Shown: one piece after another, positions 52,221-60,649 of the stretch
How positions within the stretch are numbered: the first letter of the stretch is position 1
Layout: each line of letters starts with the position of its first letter
Source of the DNA: Bacillota bacterium
GTDB lineage: Bacteria; Bacillota; Clostridia; Lachnospirales; Lachnospiraceae
Reading direction: 5' to 3'
DNA: 64,000 nucleotides
NCBI GenBank assembly: GCA_023457255.1
Contig: JAEWMB010000033.1
Span: 62,001-126,000, forward strand
Position numbers and translations under genes: made by a program
The notes under the pieces: model-generated
Told to the model about the DNA's origin: nothing
What the model saw: the letters and a program-made list of their open reading frames with translations, nothing else
Databases searched by the model: none

Positions 52221-52934
52221 TTATTGCTCCATCGTACTTAAGTACCTCATTACACCAAGATGAATCGCCCACGCCATTTCCCTCTGATACTCTGCCGTTA
52301 TCAATAGCTTTGCCTCCTTTTGATTGGAAAGGAAGCCGCACTCAACAATGATGAGCGGACAAGTGGATTTCTTTAGCAGGTAATAATCCTTATTTGGCTT
52401 TTCCATTCTATGATTACCATCAGTAATCAGTTCTTTTAATGTCGCTTGCATAATCCGGGCAAATTCCCTCCCTTGCTCAGATTCCGTATAATAAAATACT
52501 TGAGCACCATAGCTGGATTCCTGCGGAAAACTGTTTTGATGGATGCTCACCGCTAAGACCGGATTTACCTCCGTTATTAATTGAACACGCCTCTTTAAAT
52601 CTGAGGCCTTTTTGTTAGAGTCACCCTCAGAATAGAGGCCTTCATCTGTTGTTCTTAGCATAACTACTTTTAAGTCATTCTGTTCTAATAGCTCCTTTAA
52701 TTGCATTGCAATCGCTAGATTGATATCTTTTTCAAGGGCTCCGTTCACTCCAATTTTTCCAGGATCAAATCCTCCGTGACCAGGATCAATTACAACGGTT
52801 AACCTTTGATCTTCCTTCCGCTCTTTCGACCTTGAAAACATATGCTTCATCGTTTCAATACTCTTATCTGAGAGCAGAAGCATCGAACAGAGTACTAAAA
52901 TTGCAAATACAACATTAAAGTAACGTCTTTTCAT
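52221..52934 (-). CDS. cwlD: N-acetylmuramoyl-L-alanine amidase, CwlD-like
   Basis: Cell-wall amidase of the Amidase_3 family, 237 residues, the size of CwlD. N-terminal helix (FNVVFAILVLCSMLLLS) as signal/anchor. The zinc and catalytic residues are seen in VVIDPGHGGFDPG, GALEKDINLAIA, LAVSIHQNSF and the glutamate in IIVECGFLSN. CwlD helps form the muramic-delta-lactam of the spore cortex; neighbour GH18 protein fits a spore role. Confidence 0.86.
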   Translation of the reverse strand: MKRRYFNVVFAILVLCSMLLLSDKSIETMKHMFSRSKERKEDQRLTVVIDPGHGGFDPGKIGVNGALEKDINLAIAMQLKELLEQNDLKVVMLRTTDEGLYSEGDSNKKASDLKRRVQLITEVNPVLAVSIHQNSFPQESSYGAQVFYYTESEQGREFARIMQATLKELITDGNHRMEKPNKDYYLLKKSTCPLIIVECGFLSNQKEAKLLITAEYQREMAWAIHLGVMRYLSTMEQ

Positions 52935-52988
52935 TGTTCTGACCTAGTTTCCTTGCATTTCTTTATATCATATGAAATGACAAAGATT

Positions 52989-54692
52989 CTAATTCACATA
53001 TTTCTGAATAACATTCCAAATGTTAGTCTTTTCAAACCCTAACCTCCAGCTCGCAACACCAGCCAAATCTGCTTCAAAGATAAGTTTCATCTTAGCTTCG
53101 ATGGATTCTTCCTCTTCTAGCCATATTTTATAGTTCGCTCCGCCTTTCTCATACTCCGCATAATATTGCCCGGTCGTTTGATCCCAGCTTTTTGCTGCAT
53201 TATTGGCTTCCAACGTTTTTTCCGCACTAGTCATGCTAACTGCCTCGGAAGTAAGTGTTTTATTTCCAAGTTCCGTATATTCCTTCCATAACCTTGAGTA
53301 AAATGGTATTCCCATAATTAATTTTTCCTTTGGCACCTGAAGCAGCGTATCATCAATTGCCTTTTGCAGGAATCCAATAGAAGCAACAGAACCTGCTTCT
53401 TCTGATTTACTGTGGTGCTCATCGTATGCCATGATTACAACATAATCAATAACAGCTCCCTGTTCCTGCCTATCATAGAACTTAGAATAAGATGCCGGAA
53501 CATAAGTATCCGAAGATAATACAATTTGATTACTGCGGCACTTCACGGAGAGCTCACGTAAGAATTGAATATAGTGAGGCCCTGTTTCTACTGTTAGATT
53601 TTCAAAATCAATATTAATACCATCAAGATTGTATTTTACAGCTTCTGCTATCAACTCATTAATCAAGCGTTCCCTGCTTGAGGTTCTTGACAAAACCTCA
53701 TACGTATCAACATTCGGATCAAAATTATCGACAAGTGCCCAAACTTCAATCCCCATACTATGTGCTTTTTCTACATAGCTCTCACTTGCCAAAGATGACA
53801 GTGTTCCTTCTTTCGAATTAATGCGATACCAGGTTGGTGAGATTGTTGTTACACCTTTCGTAGTCTCCAATGCCTCACTTAACTTTTTATTCGCCTCTTG
53901 GTTAGTAACCTGATGCCAGGTCAAATTAATCTTATAGTCTTTCGTAAGGTTGGTATAAACAGGTGTCTCAAAGGAACTGACTACCTTATCATAATAGGAG
54001 TTCGAAAGGTTCTTTTTGCGAACATAACCTCTAATCCCTTCTTCCGTCATAACCGTTAAAAATCCATTTTCCTGATTTCCGCCATTGTTGATTAACAAAA
54101 CACGGTCACCTTTCCTTAGTTGTTTTAAAATAGGACTTTTGATGGATGCCTCGGCTCTTACCTGAGTAGTATTCTCAACATCAGCAAACAAATAATCCCC
54201 CCATTTGCATTGAATCACAACCAAATCCGGATTTTCATATGCCTCATAACGCATATCGGAGTACTCTGCAACAAATGGAAGCGCTGCAAAGACCTCCGTA
54301 CCAACCGTCTTTACGATTGGATAATTTGCAGATACTTTATTTTTATTCACAAGATAATCTTTTGCTCCTACTTCTGCTTTAATAACCTCTGTGGGTGTTG
54401 TATAGATAAGTATATTTTCTATCGCATCCCAATAAAACCTCTTATTAAACTTAGTTGTGATGGTCTCAAGGTCCATATATAAAACACCATCCAAAAGTTT
54501 TGCATTTTTCTCATATACAATATCATCCATGATGACCATCGCTTCCCCTTCAGGAACCTGATAGTATTCCGATAATGCTTTTATCTCTTTACTTGGTGTG
54601 TTTTTCTCTACGATATAGGAAACAACAATCGCAAGTGCGACAATTACTACCGCGACAGTTCCAATAATTGCAATCTTAATTCTTTTCTCCAT
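52989..54692 (-). CDS. GH18 family glycoside hydrolase with SH3-like domain
   Basis: A 567-residue protein anchored by an N-terminal helix (IAIIGTVAVVIVALAIVVSY). Residues about 40-165 are rich in beta strands, and a bacterial SH3 domain follows (VRAEASIKSPILKQLRKGDR). Residues 245-567 form a GH18 barrel with the catalytic DGINIDFEN (glutamate in place) and the VIMAYDEHH and GVASWRLGFE signatures. Similar to spore cortex hydrolases such as YdhD/YaaH. Start at ATG 54692, preceded by GGGAG. Confidence 0.88.
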   Translation of the reverse strand: MEKRIKIAIIGTVAVVIVALAIVVSYIVEKNTPSKEIKALSEYYQVPEGEAMVIMDDIVYEKNAKLLDGVLYMDLETITTKFNKRFYWDAIENILIYTTPTEVIKAEVGAKDYLVNKNKVSANYPIVKTVGTEVFAALPFVAEYSDMRYEAYENPDLVVIQCKWGDYLFADVENTTQVRAEASIKSPILKQLRKGDRVLLINNGGNQENGFLTVMTEEGIRGYVRKKNLSNSYYDKVVSSFETPVYTNLTKDYKINLTWHQVTNQEANKKLSEALETTKGVTTISPTWYRINSKEGTLSSLASESYVEKAHSMGIEVWALVDNFDPNVDTYEVLSRTSSRERLINELIAEAVKYNLDGINIDFENLTVETGPHYIQFLRELSVKCRSNQIVLSSDTYVPASYSKFYDRQEQGAVIDYVVIMAYDEHHSKSEEAGSVASIGFLQKAIDDTLLQVPKEKLIMGIPFYSRLWKEYTELGNKTLTSEAVSMTSAEKTLEANNAAKSWDQTTGQYYAEYEKGGANYKIWLEEEESIEAKMKLIFEADLAGVASWRLGFEKTNIWNVIQKYVN

Positions 54693-55358
54693 ATTAACTC
54701 CCATCCGCGTGCTTCTAGCACGCATGCAAATCAGGATGTACCTAACCTCTCTTCCTATTCTCCTTTGATCCTCTGGCATGTTAATGCCTGAGTAAACCTA
54801 TCCATACTGGTTATTATAGCATTTCTTCCTAGTAACGTCATCTATTATTTCGATGTTTTCCTTGCTTTTTCCTTAAAAAAATATAAATAAGTCACTGAAA
54901 TTACTGGTATTACAGTACCATAGAAATAGAAAACACCTATCATATCCCTCCTTAATATATCGGTAAATTCTGCTCCTCTATTATCTCCATGCAAGGGACA
55001 TGAAAAACAGTCCTTTATCCTAATTGCAAGAAGCAGTGTATTGAGACAATTGCTCCTAAAGCAGTTTACAGATAAAAGACTGTCTTGTCATGTGAATTCT
55101 TGAATTATTATGCGAAACTCAAGTTGCATTTATACATCTTAATCGATCAAGTCATTTGCATCGCTGGTGCGGGTATTTATTTAGAAATATTGGCTGATGA
55201 ATTTTCAGCCTCTGAAAAACCGACCCTGATATGTACCCTAAGAACACTTTTTGCTTGGAATAAGAAGGTTGTGATATGCATCTTAACTCCTATTTTTACA
55301 GTTTACCGATACAAAGCTGCAATGCTATTTACTTCATCTTTTAAGTGAATGCCGGAAA
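54693..55358. other. Long intergenic region
   Basis: 666 bases without supported gene. It contains the hairpin at 55007-55083 and a weak open frame at 55085-55348 on the plus strand, which was rejected. Confidence 0.5.
55007..55083 (-). terminator. Probable terminator downstream of the ParA-like gene
   Basis: On the minus strand ACAGTCTTTTATC pairs with GATAAAGGACTGT with one mismatch around a 51-base loop, followed by TTTTTC. It lies about 280 bases behind the stop codon. Confidence 0.55.
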
Positions 55359-55940
55359 TTAAATTTTATAAAGTACGGTTTCAAATAATTGAATTGCTTC
55401 CTTAGAAGGATTGAAGAAATCTGGTTCCAATCCGATTATATTTGGTCTTACAGGTAGTTTTGGGATTTTCTCTAATGATTTTTTTGTGGCCATATTGCAA
55501 ATGACAGCCATTTTAAATGGCGATGCAGCATCTTCCAGATATCTTGTTAACAAATCCTCTGCCTGATACCAGGGTGCATTCAAGAATACGAAAATCAATA
55601 TATCTAATTCTTTTTGTACCTCTAGAACTCCCTTATAATTCGTACCAAAATCAAAAATAACATGTCTATTATTGTATTCTTCCTCAGGCATCATATTCCC
55701 ATCGCTTAAAAACTGAATTCCATGTATCTGAAATCTATCACTCCGTTTTTTACAGACAGGATAATCATTTGATAAGGAACTCAAATCGAAACGGCCGCTC
55801 TTTTCGAACACGGTAACCTTTTTCCCAAGGCACCCTTTTAAATACTGCGCCATTAACAGCGTAAGATGGGTTACTCCGGAACTTCTATGCAAACCCAATA
55901 ATCCGATTCTTTTATACACCTCTATCCTTTTCCTTTTCAT
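55359..55940 (-). CDS. Stand-alone ParA/MinD-like protein with altered P-loop
   Basis: A 193-residue protein. The N-terminal IGLLGLHRSSGVTHLTLLMA has the position and shape of a ParA/MinD Walker A (GxGGxGKT), but the lysine is replaced (SSGVTHLT). Later strands resemble the family (HVIFDFGTNYKGVLE, then KMAVICNMATKK). It shares the pattern with the C-terminal half of the kinase encoded just upstream. The lost lysine makes ATP hydrolysis doubtful. The two genes are 63 bases apart on the same strand, so they are probably cotranscribed. No phage or plasmid context is visible. Confidence 0.65.
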   Translation of the reverse strand: MKRKRIEVYKRIGLLGLHRSSGVTHLTLLMAQYLKGCLGKKVTVFEKSGRFDLSSLSNDYPVCKKRSDRFQIHGIQFLSDGNMMPEEEYNNRHVIFDFGTNYKGVLEVQKELDILIFVFLNAPWYQAEDLLTRYLEDAASPFKMAVICNMATKKSLEKIPKLPVRPNIIGLEPDFFNPSKEAIQLFETVLYKI

Positions 55941-56003
55941 TCTTGTTACCTTTCATCCTTTTATTTAAAATTAATTACTATAGTTCTGCCAACTTGTTTT
56001 TAA

Positions 56004-57329
56004 TTACAGGATACCCCTTAGTAATTTAGCTGTTACTGATGTTTTTTCGGATATGCTAATCGATTCGTATGGCAATCGTTCCATTTGTAAATTTTCTATC
56101 CGTAACAGTTTTGCCTGCTCCTTTGTAGTAGTAAAGTTTGCTAAATAAACCACCTTACTATCCTTAAGCAGGCTCTGCTGTCTCCTTGTTTTTGCTATTT
56201 CCCAGTCTTTTGCCCCAACTACAGAAAAACGTACCTTACCTTTTAAGTAGTCTTCCAGATTCTCATCTATTAGGACTCCATAATCATAAACAATATGTCC
56301 ATACCTCGACAAAATCTCGTTTGAGATAATACGGCCTTCTTGAAAAGGTAACATAGGAATTCCTTCATATTCATAAATTCCATCTGAGTTTAGTCTTCCC
56401 TTCTCTCTCAACATATCACATACTGCATAGGAAAAATTTTTCTCAACATAAAGACATTTTCCATATTGAGACTTTAAAAATTTGCATAATTTAATTGCAA
56501 AATGAGTACATCCAATGTGGTGCTGTGAACCACTCACCGAATAATTAATATACTCTTTTCCTTCTCCGGTTTTCTTTTGTTTTTGTTGTATCTGCAATAA
56601 TCTTCTTTTAATCTCTATTACAGAAGAATATCTCGTTGTCTTTTTTAGCCGTAAGCAACGATGTATCACATCCGAAAGTTCCTTGCTGCATCGGTTATTT
56701 TCTTCAATATTTTCCCCTTTTCTCCTTGCATATTCTTGTCCAAATACCATATAATACAATACCATACCAAATGCATAGATATCGGCACGTTCATCGAGCT
56801 TTGACTGTTCATACTGTTCTGGCGGGGCAAACCATCTTGTTCCAAAAAAATCTCTTCGTATGTCTGATTTTCTTATCGCATTGCCAAAGTCGATTAAATA
56901 AAGAGCAGATTCGGATATCAAAAGATTTGAGGGTTTTATGTCAAGATGAAGTACAGGCTGCTTTTGGGAATGCAGATACTTAAGAATATCACATAATAAG
57001 ATTGCATAAGATAGAATCAACTTCTCAGAAAGTTTAAAAGTTTGACAGATACTCAGTAATGTTTTTCCTGGTAAATATTGAAGTATTAAACAAGAAAACT
57101 CCTTAGATTCTACAAAATCAAAGACACAGGGAATTGATGCATGATGCAAGTCACTTAGAATTTTTGCCTCTTGGTACAATCCCTTACACAAAGGAGACTT
57201 TTTATTAATTTGCTTTAAAATGCAAAGACTATGTAACGATATATGTTCCGCTAAATATACTATAGTATCCTCATGTCTTTTCAATTCTTTTTGGATACGG
57301 TATTTTCCAAACCAAAGGTCGTTTTGCAT
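56004..57329 (-). CDS. Serine/threonine protein kinase fused to a ParA-like domain
   Basis: A 441-residue two-part protein. Residues 8-260 form a Hanks-type kinase: ATP-binding lysine K39 (CILKQI), catalytic HLDIKPSN (D130), DFG (D147) and APPEQ; the glycine-rich loop is not recognisable (IQKELKRHEDTIVYLA). Residues 280-441 are a second domain that begins YSVSGSQHHIGCTHFAIKLC, comparable to the stand-alone protein at 55359-55940 in its ordered motifs, with the P-loop lysine lost. No membrane helix. The start at 57329 has AAAGGAG directly upstream. It is likely to phosphorylate or bind its neighbour. Confidence 0.75.
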   Translation of the reverse strand: MQNDLWFGKYRIQKELKRHEDTIVYLAEHISLHSLCILKQINKKSPLCKGLYQEAKILSDLHHASIPCVFDFVESKEFSCLILQYLPGKTLLSICQTFKLSEKLILSYAILLCDILKYLHSQKQPVLHLDIKPSNLLISESALYLIDFGNAIRKSDIRRDFFGTRWFAPPEQYEQSKLDERADIYAFGMVLYYMVFGQEYARRKGENIEENNRCSKELSDVIHRCLRLKKTTRYSSVIEIKRRLLQIQQKQKKTGEGKEYINYSVSGSQHHIGCTHFAIKLCKFLKSQYGKCLYVEKNFSYAVCDMLREKGRLNSDGIYEYEGIPMLPFQEGRIISNEILSRYGHIVYDYGVLIDENLEDYLKGKVRFSVVGAKDWEIAKTRRQQSLLKDSKVVYLANFTTTKEQAKLLRIENLQMERLPYESISISEKTSVTAKLLRGIL

Positions 57330-57534
57330 ACTCTCCTTTCTACCGGAAAATGAGTCGCTGAGTAAATAAAATAGGAATATATGCCGGCTCAAAATTATGA
57401 ATTAGATGGAAAAGAAGTTATCTCTATTATAGAAAACTTTTCCCGCGGATGCAATGAGATTTAGCAATACGTGCTGTACAAAGTAACGTGGTATTTTTAG
57501 TGATTCTGACGAGACTTCCAAAATGTACAGGTTA
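57330..57534. other. Intergenic region between kinase gene and mecA
   Basis: The gap between the divergent genes is about 340 bases (57330-57668). No gene; the mecA promoter and leader hairpin follow. Confidence 0.4.
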
Positions 57535-57563
57535 TTGACTTCTCTGAGGTTATACATTATACT
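57535..57563 (+). promoter_or_regulatory. Promoter of mecA
   Basis: TTGACT (57535-57540), 17-base spacer, TATACT (57558-57563). Good match to the housekeeping consensus. Confidence 0.75.
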
Positions 57564-57572
57564 TTGTTCAAG

Positions 57573-57598
57573 ACAATAGGGTCATTAGACCTTATTGT
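57573..57598 (+). promoter_or_regulatory. Leader hairpin of mecA
   Basis: ACAATAGGGTC pairs with GACCTTATTGT (one wobble) around ATTA, starting close to the predicted transcription start. It may stabilise the mRNA's 5' end or act as a regulator site. Confidence 0.55.
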
Positions 57599-57668
57599 TT
57601 ACACGATGCAAATGATGTTAAGACTCAAAATAGAATAGAACCGTTAGAATAGAAAGGGGTGTGATTCT

Positions 57669-58451
57669 ATGAAACTTGAAAAAATAAGCGATACTCAAAT
57701 TCGATGCACACTGAATAAAGAAGATCTAATGGACCGGGAACTACGCATTAGTGAATTAGCATATGGTAGTGACAAAGCAAAACAGCTCTTTCGGGATATG
57801 ATGCAGCAAGCTGCTTATGAATTTGGTTTTGAAGCGGAAGACATTCCACTGATGATAGAAGCTACACCGGTATCGGCAGATTGCCTGATTCTTGTAATTA
57901 CAAAGGTTGAAGATCCAGACGAACTTGACACTAGATTTTCTAACTTTACGCCTTATGCATCAGGTGAGGAGGACTTAGAAGAAGAGGAAGAAGAGGAAGA
58001 TGCTTATGCAGATGAGATCCTAAATTGCTTTGAACACCTGGGCGAATTGCTTGGTAAGCGTGAGAAAGACAGTTCTTCTAAGAAAGAAAGCACTCCAAAC
58101 CAAAAGGAATCCGAAAAGCAGACTAAGGCTAATGAAGAATTTGTACAGCTAGCAAGCTCACTTTATAAAATATTTTCATTCCGTAATTTAAGTGAACTTA
58201 CTAACTTAGCAAGAATCATCGTACCATTTTATCAAGGATATAACACATTATATAAGAATCCGATAGATTCCAAGTACTACCTGGTAGTTCATATCTCCAA
58301 GCATACACCGGAAGACTTTAATAAGGTATGTAACATTATCTCCGAATACGGGAAATCAGAAAAAACAAATTATGCAAGTACCTCCTACTACAAGGAGCAT
58401 TATGAGGTAATAATTACGGATAAAGCGATTCAAAAGTTAAGTGTATTATAA
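57669..58451 (+). CDS. mecA: Adaptor protein MecA
   Basis: Adaptor that brings substrates to the ClpC ATPase for degradation and thereby can affect competence or stress regulators. 260 residues: an N-terminal domain (MKLEKISDTQIRCTLNKEDL), an acidic, probably flexible linker (residues about 97-160, EEDLEEEEEEEDAYADEI), and a C-terminal ClpC-binding domain (YNTLYKNPIDSKYYLVVHIS, STSYYKEHYEVIITDKAI). No Clp gene is in this window. AAAGGGGTGTG precedes the ATG. Confidence 0.92.
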   Translation: MKLEKISDTQIRCTLNKEDLMDRELRISELAYGSDKAKQLFRDMMQQAAYEFGFEAEDIPLMIEATPVSADCLILVITKVEDPDELDTRFSNFTPYASGEEDLEEEEEEEDAYADEILNCFEHLGELLGKREKDSSSKKESTPNQKESEKQTKANEEFVQLASSLYKIFSFRNLSELTNLARIIVPFYQGYNTLYKNPIDSKYYLVVHISKHTPEDFNKVCNIISEYGKSEKTNYASTSYYKEHYEVIITDKAIQKLSVL

Positions 58452-58473
58452 TCACCAGTGATAAAAGTATCTT

Positions 58474-58512
58474 AAAAAAAGCGGGCTGTATGTTTACAGC
58501 CCGCTTTTTTTA
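58474..58512 (+). terminator. Terminator of mecA
   Basis: AAAAAGCGGGCTGTA pairs perfectly with TACAGCCCGCTTTTT around TGTT, followed by further T. Confidence 0.93.
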
Positions 58513-58541
58513 AGAATATATATTATTAGAACTAAGTACCT

Positions 58542-58710
58542 GTTCCGATCATTGGATTTACGGTGCAAAGTTCATACCTTTTATCAGAAGTTAAAAAGCA
58601 GATTCTGATAAGTTATATGATTGAAACAAAAACATGTTTCAATCATCGGATTGATGGTGCATAAACGCACCTTTATCAGATTCTGCTTCGCAGATTCTGA
58701 TAAGTTATAT
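58542..58710. repeat. Imperfect tandem repeat of about 76 bases
   Basis: Two copies, 58542-58618 and 58636-58710, both run 'GTTYCRATCATYGGATT...ATGGTGCA...CCTTTATCAGA...GCAGATTCTGATAAGTTATAT'. Each contains ATCAG/CTGAT pairs that could form hairpins, and GATTGAAACA/TGTTTCAATC (58618-58643) forms a hairpin between them. The copies end 3 bases from the DUF1858 stop codon and lie between mecA and that gene. Confidence 0.7.
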
Positions 58711-58712
58711 TA

Positions 58713-58913
58713 TTATTTAGCTTCTTCAAAAGCATTTAATTTTGCAACTAACTCGTCTACTTCGATTCCATGTACCATGCATGCTTCTTCTAATGTCTCA
58801 CCTTGCGCTGATGGGCATCCGATACAATGCATTCCGGCATCTAGTAAAATAGGAATTAATTTCTGGTCAATTGCAATAATATCTGCGATAATCATATCCT
58901 TCGTAACTTTCAT
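58713..58913 (-). CDS. DUF1858 domain-containing protein
   Basis: A 66-residue protein. MKVTKDMIIADIIAIDQKLI, the cysteine pair in GMHCIGCPSAQGETLEEAC and the EVDELVAKLNAFEE end match the DUF1858 family (PF08984), often linked to redox or hybrid-cluster proteins. Two cysteines spaced C..C could bind a metal or undergo redox chemistry. Start at ATG 58913 with AAGGAGG eight bases upstream; an earlier ATG at 58919 sits too close to it. Divergent from the ferredoxin gene. Confidence 0.88.
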   Translation of the reverse strand: MKVTKDMIIADIIAIDQKLIPILLDAGMHCIGCPSAQGETLEEACMVHGIEVDELVAKLNAFEEAK

Positions 58914-59105
58914 ATTCATTACCTCCTTATGAGTAAAACTATCCATATAAACACAGCATCGTGTTCACTACATTATAGTTTACCCAATAGTTGACGTCAA
59001 GTCTCTTAATTTAAAAGAAATTTTTTTAATCAATTACGCTTACATGATACTTTTCTATAAATTTCATTTCGGACTGTAAATAAGAGAATAGAGTTAAATT
59101 TGTTC

Positions 59106-59134
59106 TTGTATTCTTTGTCCATTTAGAGTAAAAT
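59106..59134 (+). promoter_or_regulatory. Promoter of the ferredoxin gene
   Basis: TTGTAT (59106-59111), 17-base spacer, TAAAAT (59129-59134). Confidence 0.58.
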
Positions 59135-59165
59135 GAAATCAAATATTTATAAGGAGGTAAACAAA

Positions 59166-59333
59166 ATGGCATACGTAATTAACGATGGTTGCATCAGCTG
59201 CGGTGCTTGTGCAAGCGAATGTCCAGTAGGAGCTATCTCTGAAGGCGCTTCTCATTACGAAATTGATGCAGATGCATGCTTAGATTGTGGTGCTTGTGCG
59301 GCTACTTGCCCAACAGGTGCTATCGAGGGCTAA
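59166..59333 (+). CDS. 2[4Fe-4S] ferredoxin
   Basis: Electron carrier of 55 residues with two complete CxxCxxCxxxCP sets: CISCGACASECP and CLDCGACAATCP. Each set binds one cluster, and the two cluster-binding halves are internal repeats. It is the classical clostridial ferredoxin used by hydrogenase, pyruvate:ferredoxin oxidoreductase or Rnf. Start at 59166 with AAGGAGG eight bases upstream; the frame's earlier ATG at 59133 overlaps the promoter. Confidence 0.97.
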   Translation: MAYVINDGCISCGACASECPVGAISEGASHYEIDADACLDCGACAATCPTGAIEG

Positions 59334-59394
59334 TTAAAAACATAAGAATCGTTTGATTCTATCAATAGACATACACATTATGTGATTCTATTGT

Positions 59395-59414
59395 CATGAT
59401 AAATATTTATCATG
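59395..59414. repeat. Perfect 20-base palindrome
   Basis: CATGATAAATATTTATCATG is fully palindromic. It lies 61 bases behind the ferredoxin stop codon and directly before the terminator. It may be an operator or a simple stem. Confidence 0.55.
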
Positions 59415-59418
59415 TACA

Positions 59419-59456
59419 AAAAAGGACTATTGTAACCTATTACAACAGTCCTTTTT
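59419..59456 (+). terminator. Terminator of the ferredoxin gene
   Basis: AAAAAGGACTATTGTAA pairs with TTACAACAGTCCTTTTT (one mismatch), and the pairing continues into the T run. It can also stop the opposing MerR-like gene. Confidence 0.85.
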
Positions 59457-59484
59457 GTCATTTATGCCATGTATGTTACAATTA

Positions 59485-60354
59485 TTATATTCTAACTTTA
59501 TTTTTCTTAAAAAACTTACTTTCTCTTTTTTTACCGCCAAATTCTCTCGTTACAGCTACTTGACCCTTTGCCTGTGTCTCACGGATAAGTCTGTCTAGCT
59601 GTTTGTATCGTTCTTCTTCTCTCTCTTCTCTTATTCTCATATGATAATCAATCTCTTTCACAACAGACTCTGATACTGCTTTGCTAATGTCTCTGGCTAA
59701 ATACTTGCTGTTTTCCTGCATCGCATCCACCATAATCCCCTGCATAATTTGTATAAATTGCTTTACTTTATCCTGATTGTTTTTTCCAGGTTTCATACCA
59801 GTAGACTCTACTTCATTGGATATCCCCACTTTTTCGTCTACTATTTCTATCGTTCCATCACTATCCAATGATTTCTCTTGTTCTATCCCGTTTTGAAGCT
59901 CTTCGTTATGTTCGTTTACCTCTCCCATAGCCACGTCTATTCCCTCTCCTTTGGAATTTAAATTACCATTGTCCAACGTTTCCTCTATAATCTCTAAATT
60001 CATTGCATCCCGCCATTTCGCATATTGAGTGCGTAAATTCTGCTGTGCCTTGGTACCAAAAAGTCCTGTCGCTACTCCTAGCTTATCCTTAAATAAATCC
60101 ACACGCCCAGGCTCCATGGAAAACAATTTATCTATGTAAGGTAATATCATCTGAATAACTTTAAATGAAAAACCTTCGCTCTTTAATATGTTTACAGTTT
60201 TTAATAATTCAATATCCTGTAGTTTATAGTATCGATATCCTAGCTCATTACGGGGGATATCCAGTTCCAATTGCTCTTCCATATATCGAAGTTCATTTGG
60301 CTTGACTTCAATCATTTTTGAAGCCTCCGCTATCATATAAATCCTGTCTTTCAT
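59485..60354 (-). CDS. MerR-like helix-turn-helix regulator with long C-terminus
   Basis: A 289-residue protein. The first 75 residues form a MerR-type winged helix (YMIAEASKMIEVKPNELRYM, then GYRYYKLQDIELLKTVNILK). The region from 130 to 185 is acidic and probably disordered, and residues 195-260 are predicted helical or coiled-coil (ISKAVSESVVKEIDYHMRIR, EEREEERYKQLDRLIRETQ), followed by a basic end. The last part resembles membrane- or DNA-associated regulators of clostridia and has no ligand domain of the normal MerR type. Ribosome site GGAGG precedes the ATG. Function unknown. Confidence 0.82.
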   Translation of the reverse strand: MKDRIYMIAEASKMIEVKPNELRYMEEQLELDIPRNELGYRYYKLQDIELLKTVNILKSEGFSFKVIQMILPYIDKLFSMEPGRVDLFKDKLGVATGLFGTKAQQNLRTQYAKWRDAMNLEIIEETLDNGNLNSKGEGIDVAMGEVNEHNEELQNGIEQEKSLDSDGTIEIVDEKVGISNEVESTGMKPGKNNQDKVKQFIQIMQGIMVDAMQENSKYLARDISKAVSESVVKEIDYHMRIREEREEERYKQLDRLIRETQAKGQVAVTREFGGKKRESKFFKKNKVRI

Positions 60355-60472
60355 ATGCGTCCTCCGAAATGTAATAAATTTCCACTTCCTAATTATAACA
60401 TTTGAACTCTGAAATGCAATAACTCGTCCTAATGTTTATCAAAAACTCTTCGACAGCAATCTATAAAAAAAT

Positions 60473-60497
60473 AGAGGGTGTTGCAAAAACACCCTCT
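60473..60497 (-). terminator. Terminator of the gdpP-rplI-dnaB unit
   Basis: On the minus strand AGAGGGTGT pairs perfectly with ACACCCTCT around TTTTGCA, followed by ATTTTTTT. It is 153 bases behind dnaB. Confidence 0.88.
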
Positions 60498-60649
60498 AAA
60501 GCTTCACACTTTGTCATTTTCTTTCAATTAACATCTATTGCATCTCACCTCTGCTTACAGATATAATACCGCCAGATAAGAGAAAAAATAGGCTTTAAGA
60601 ACTTTTCCTTATCCTAAATAAAAGTGTGAGGGCTATGTTTATTTTTACA

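Noticed and set aside
55085..55348. 87-codon frame on the plus strand after the GH18 gene
   Set aside because: No ribosome site, odd composition and no recognisable pattern; it overlaps an unstructured spacer. Treated as noise.
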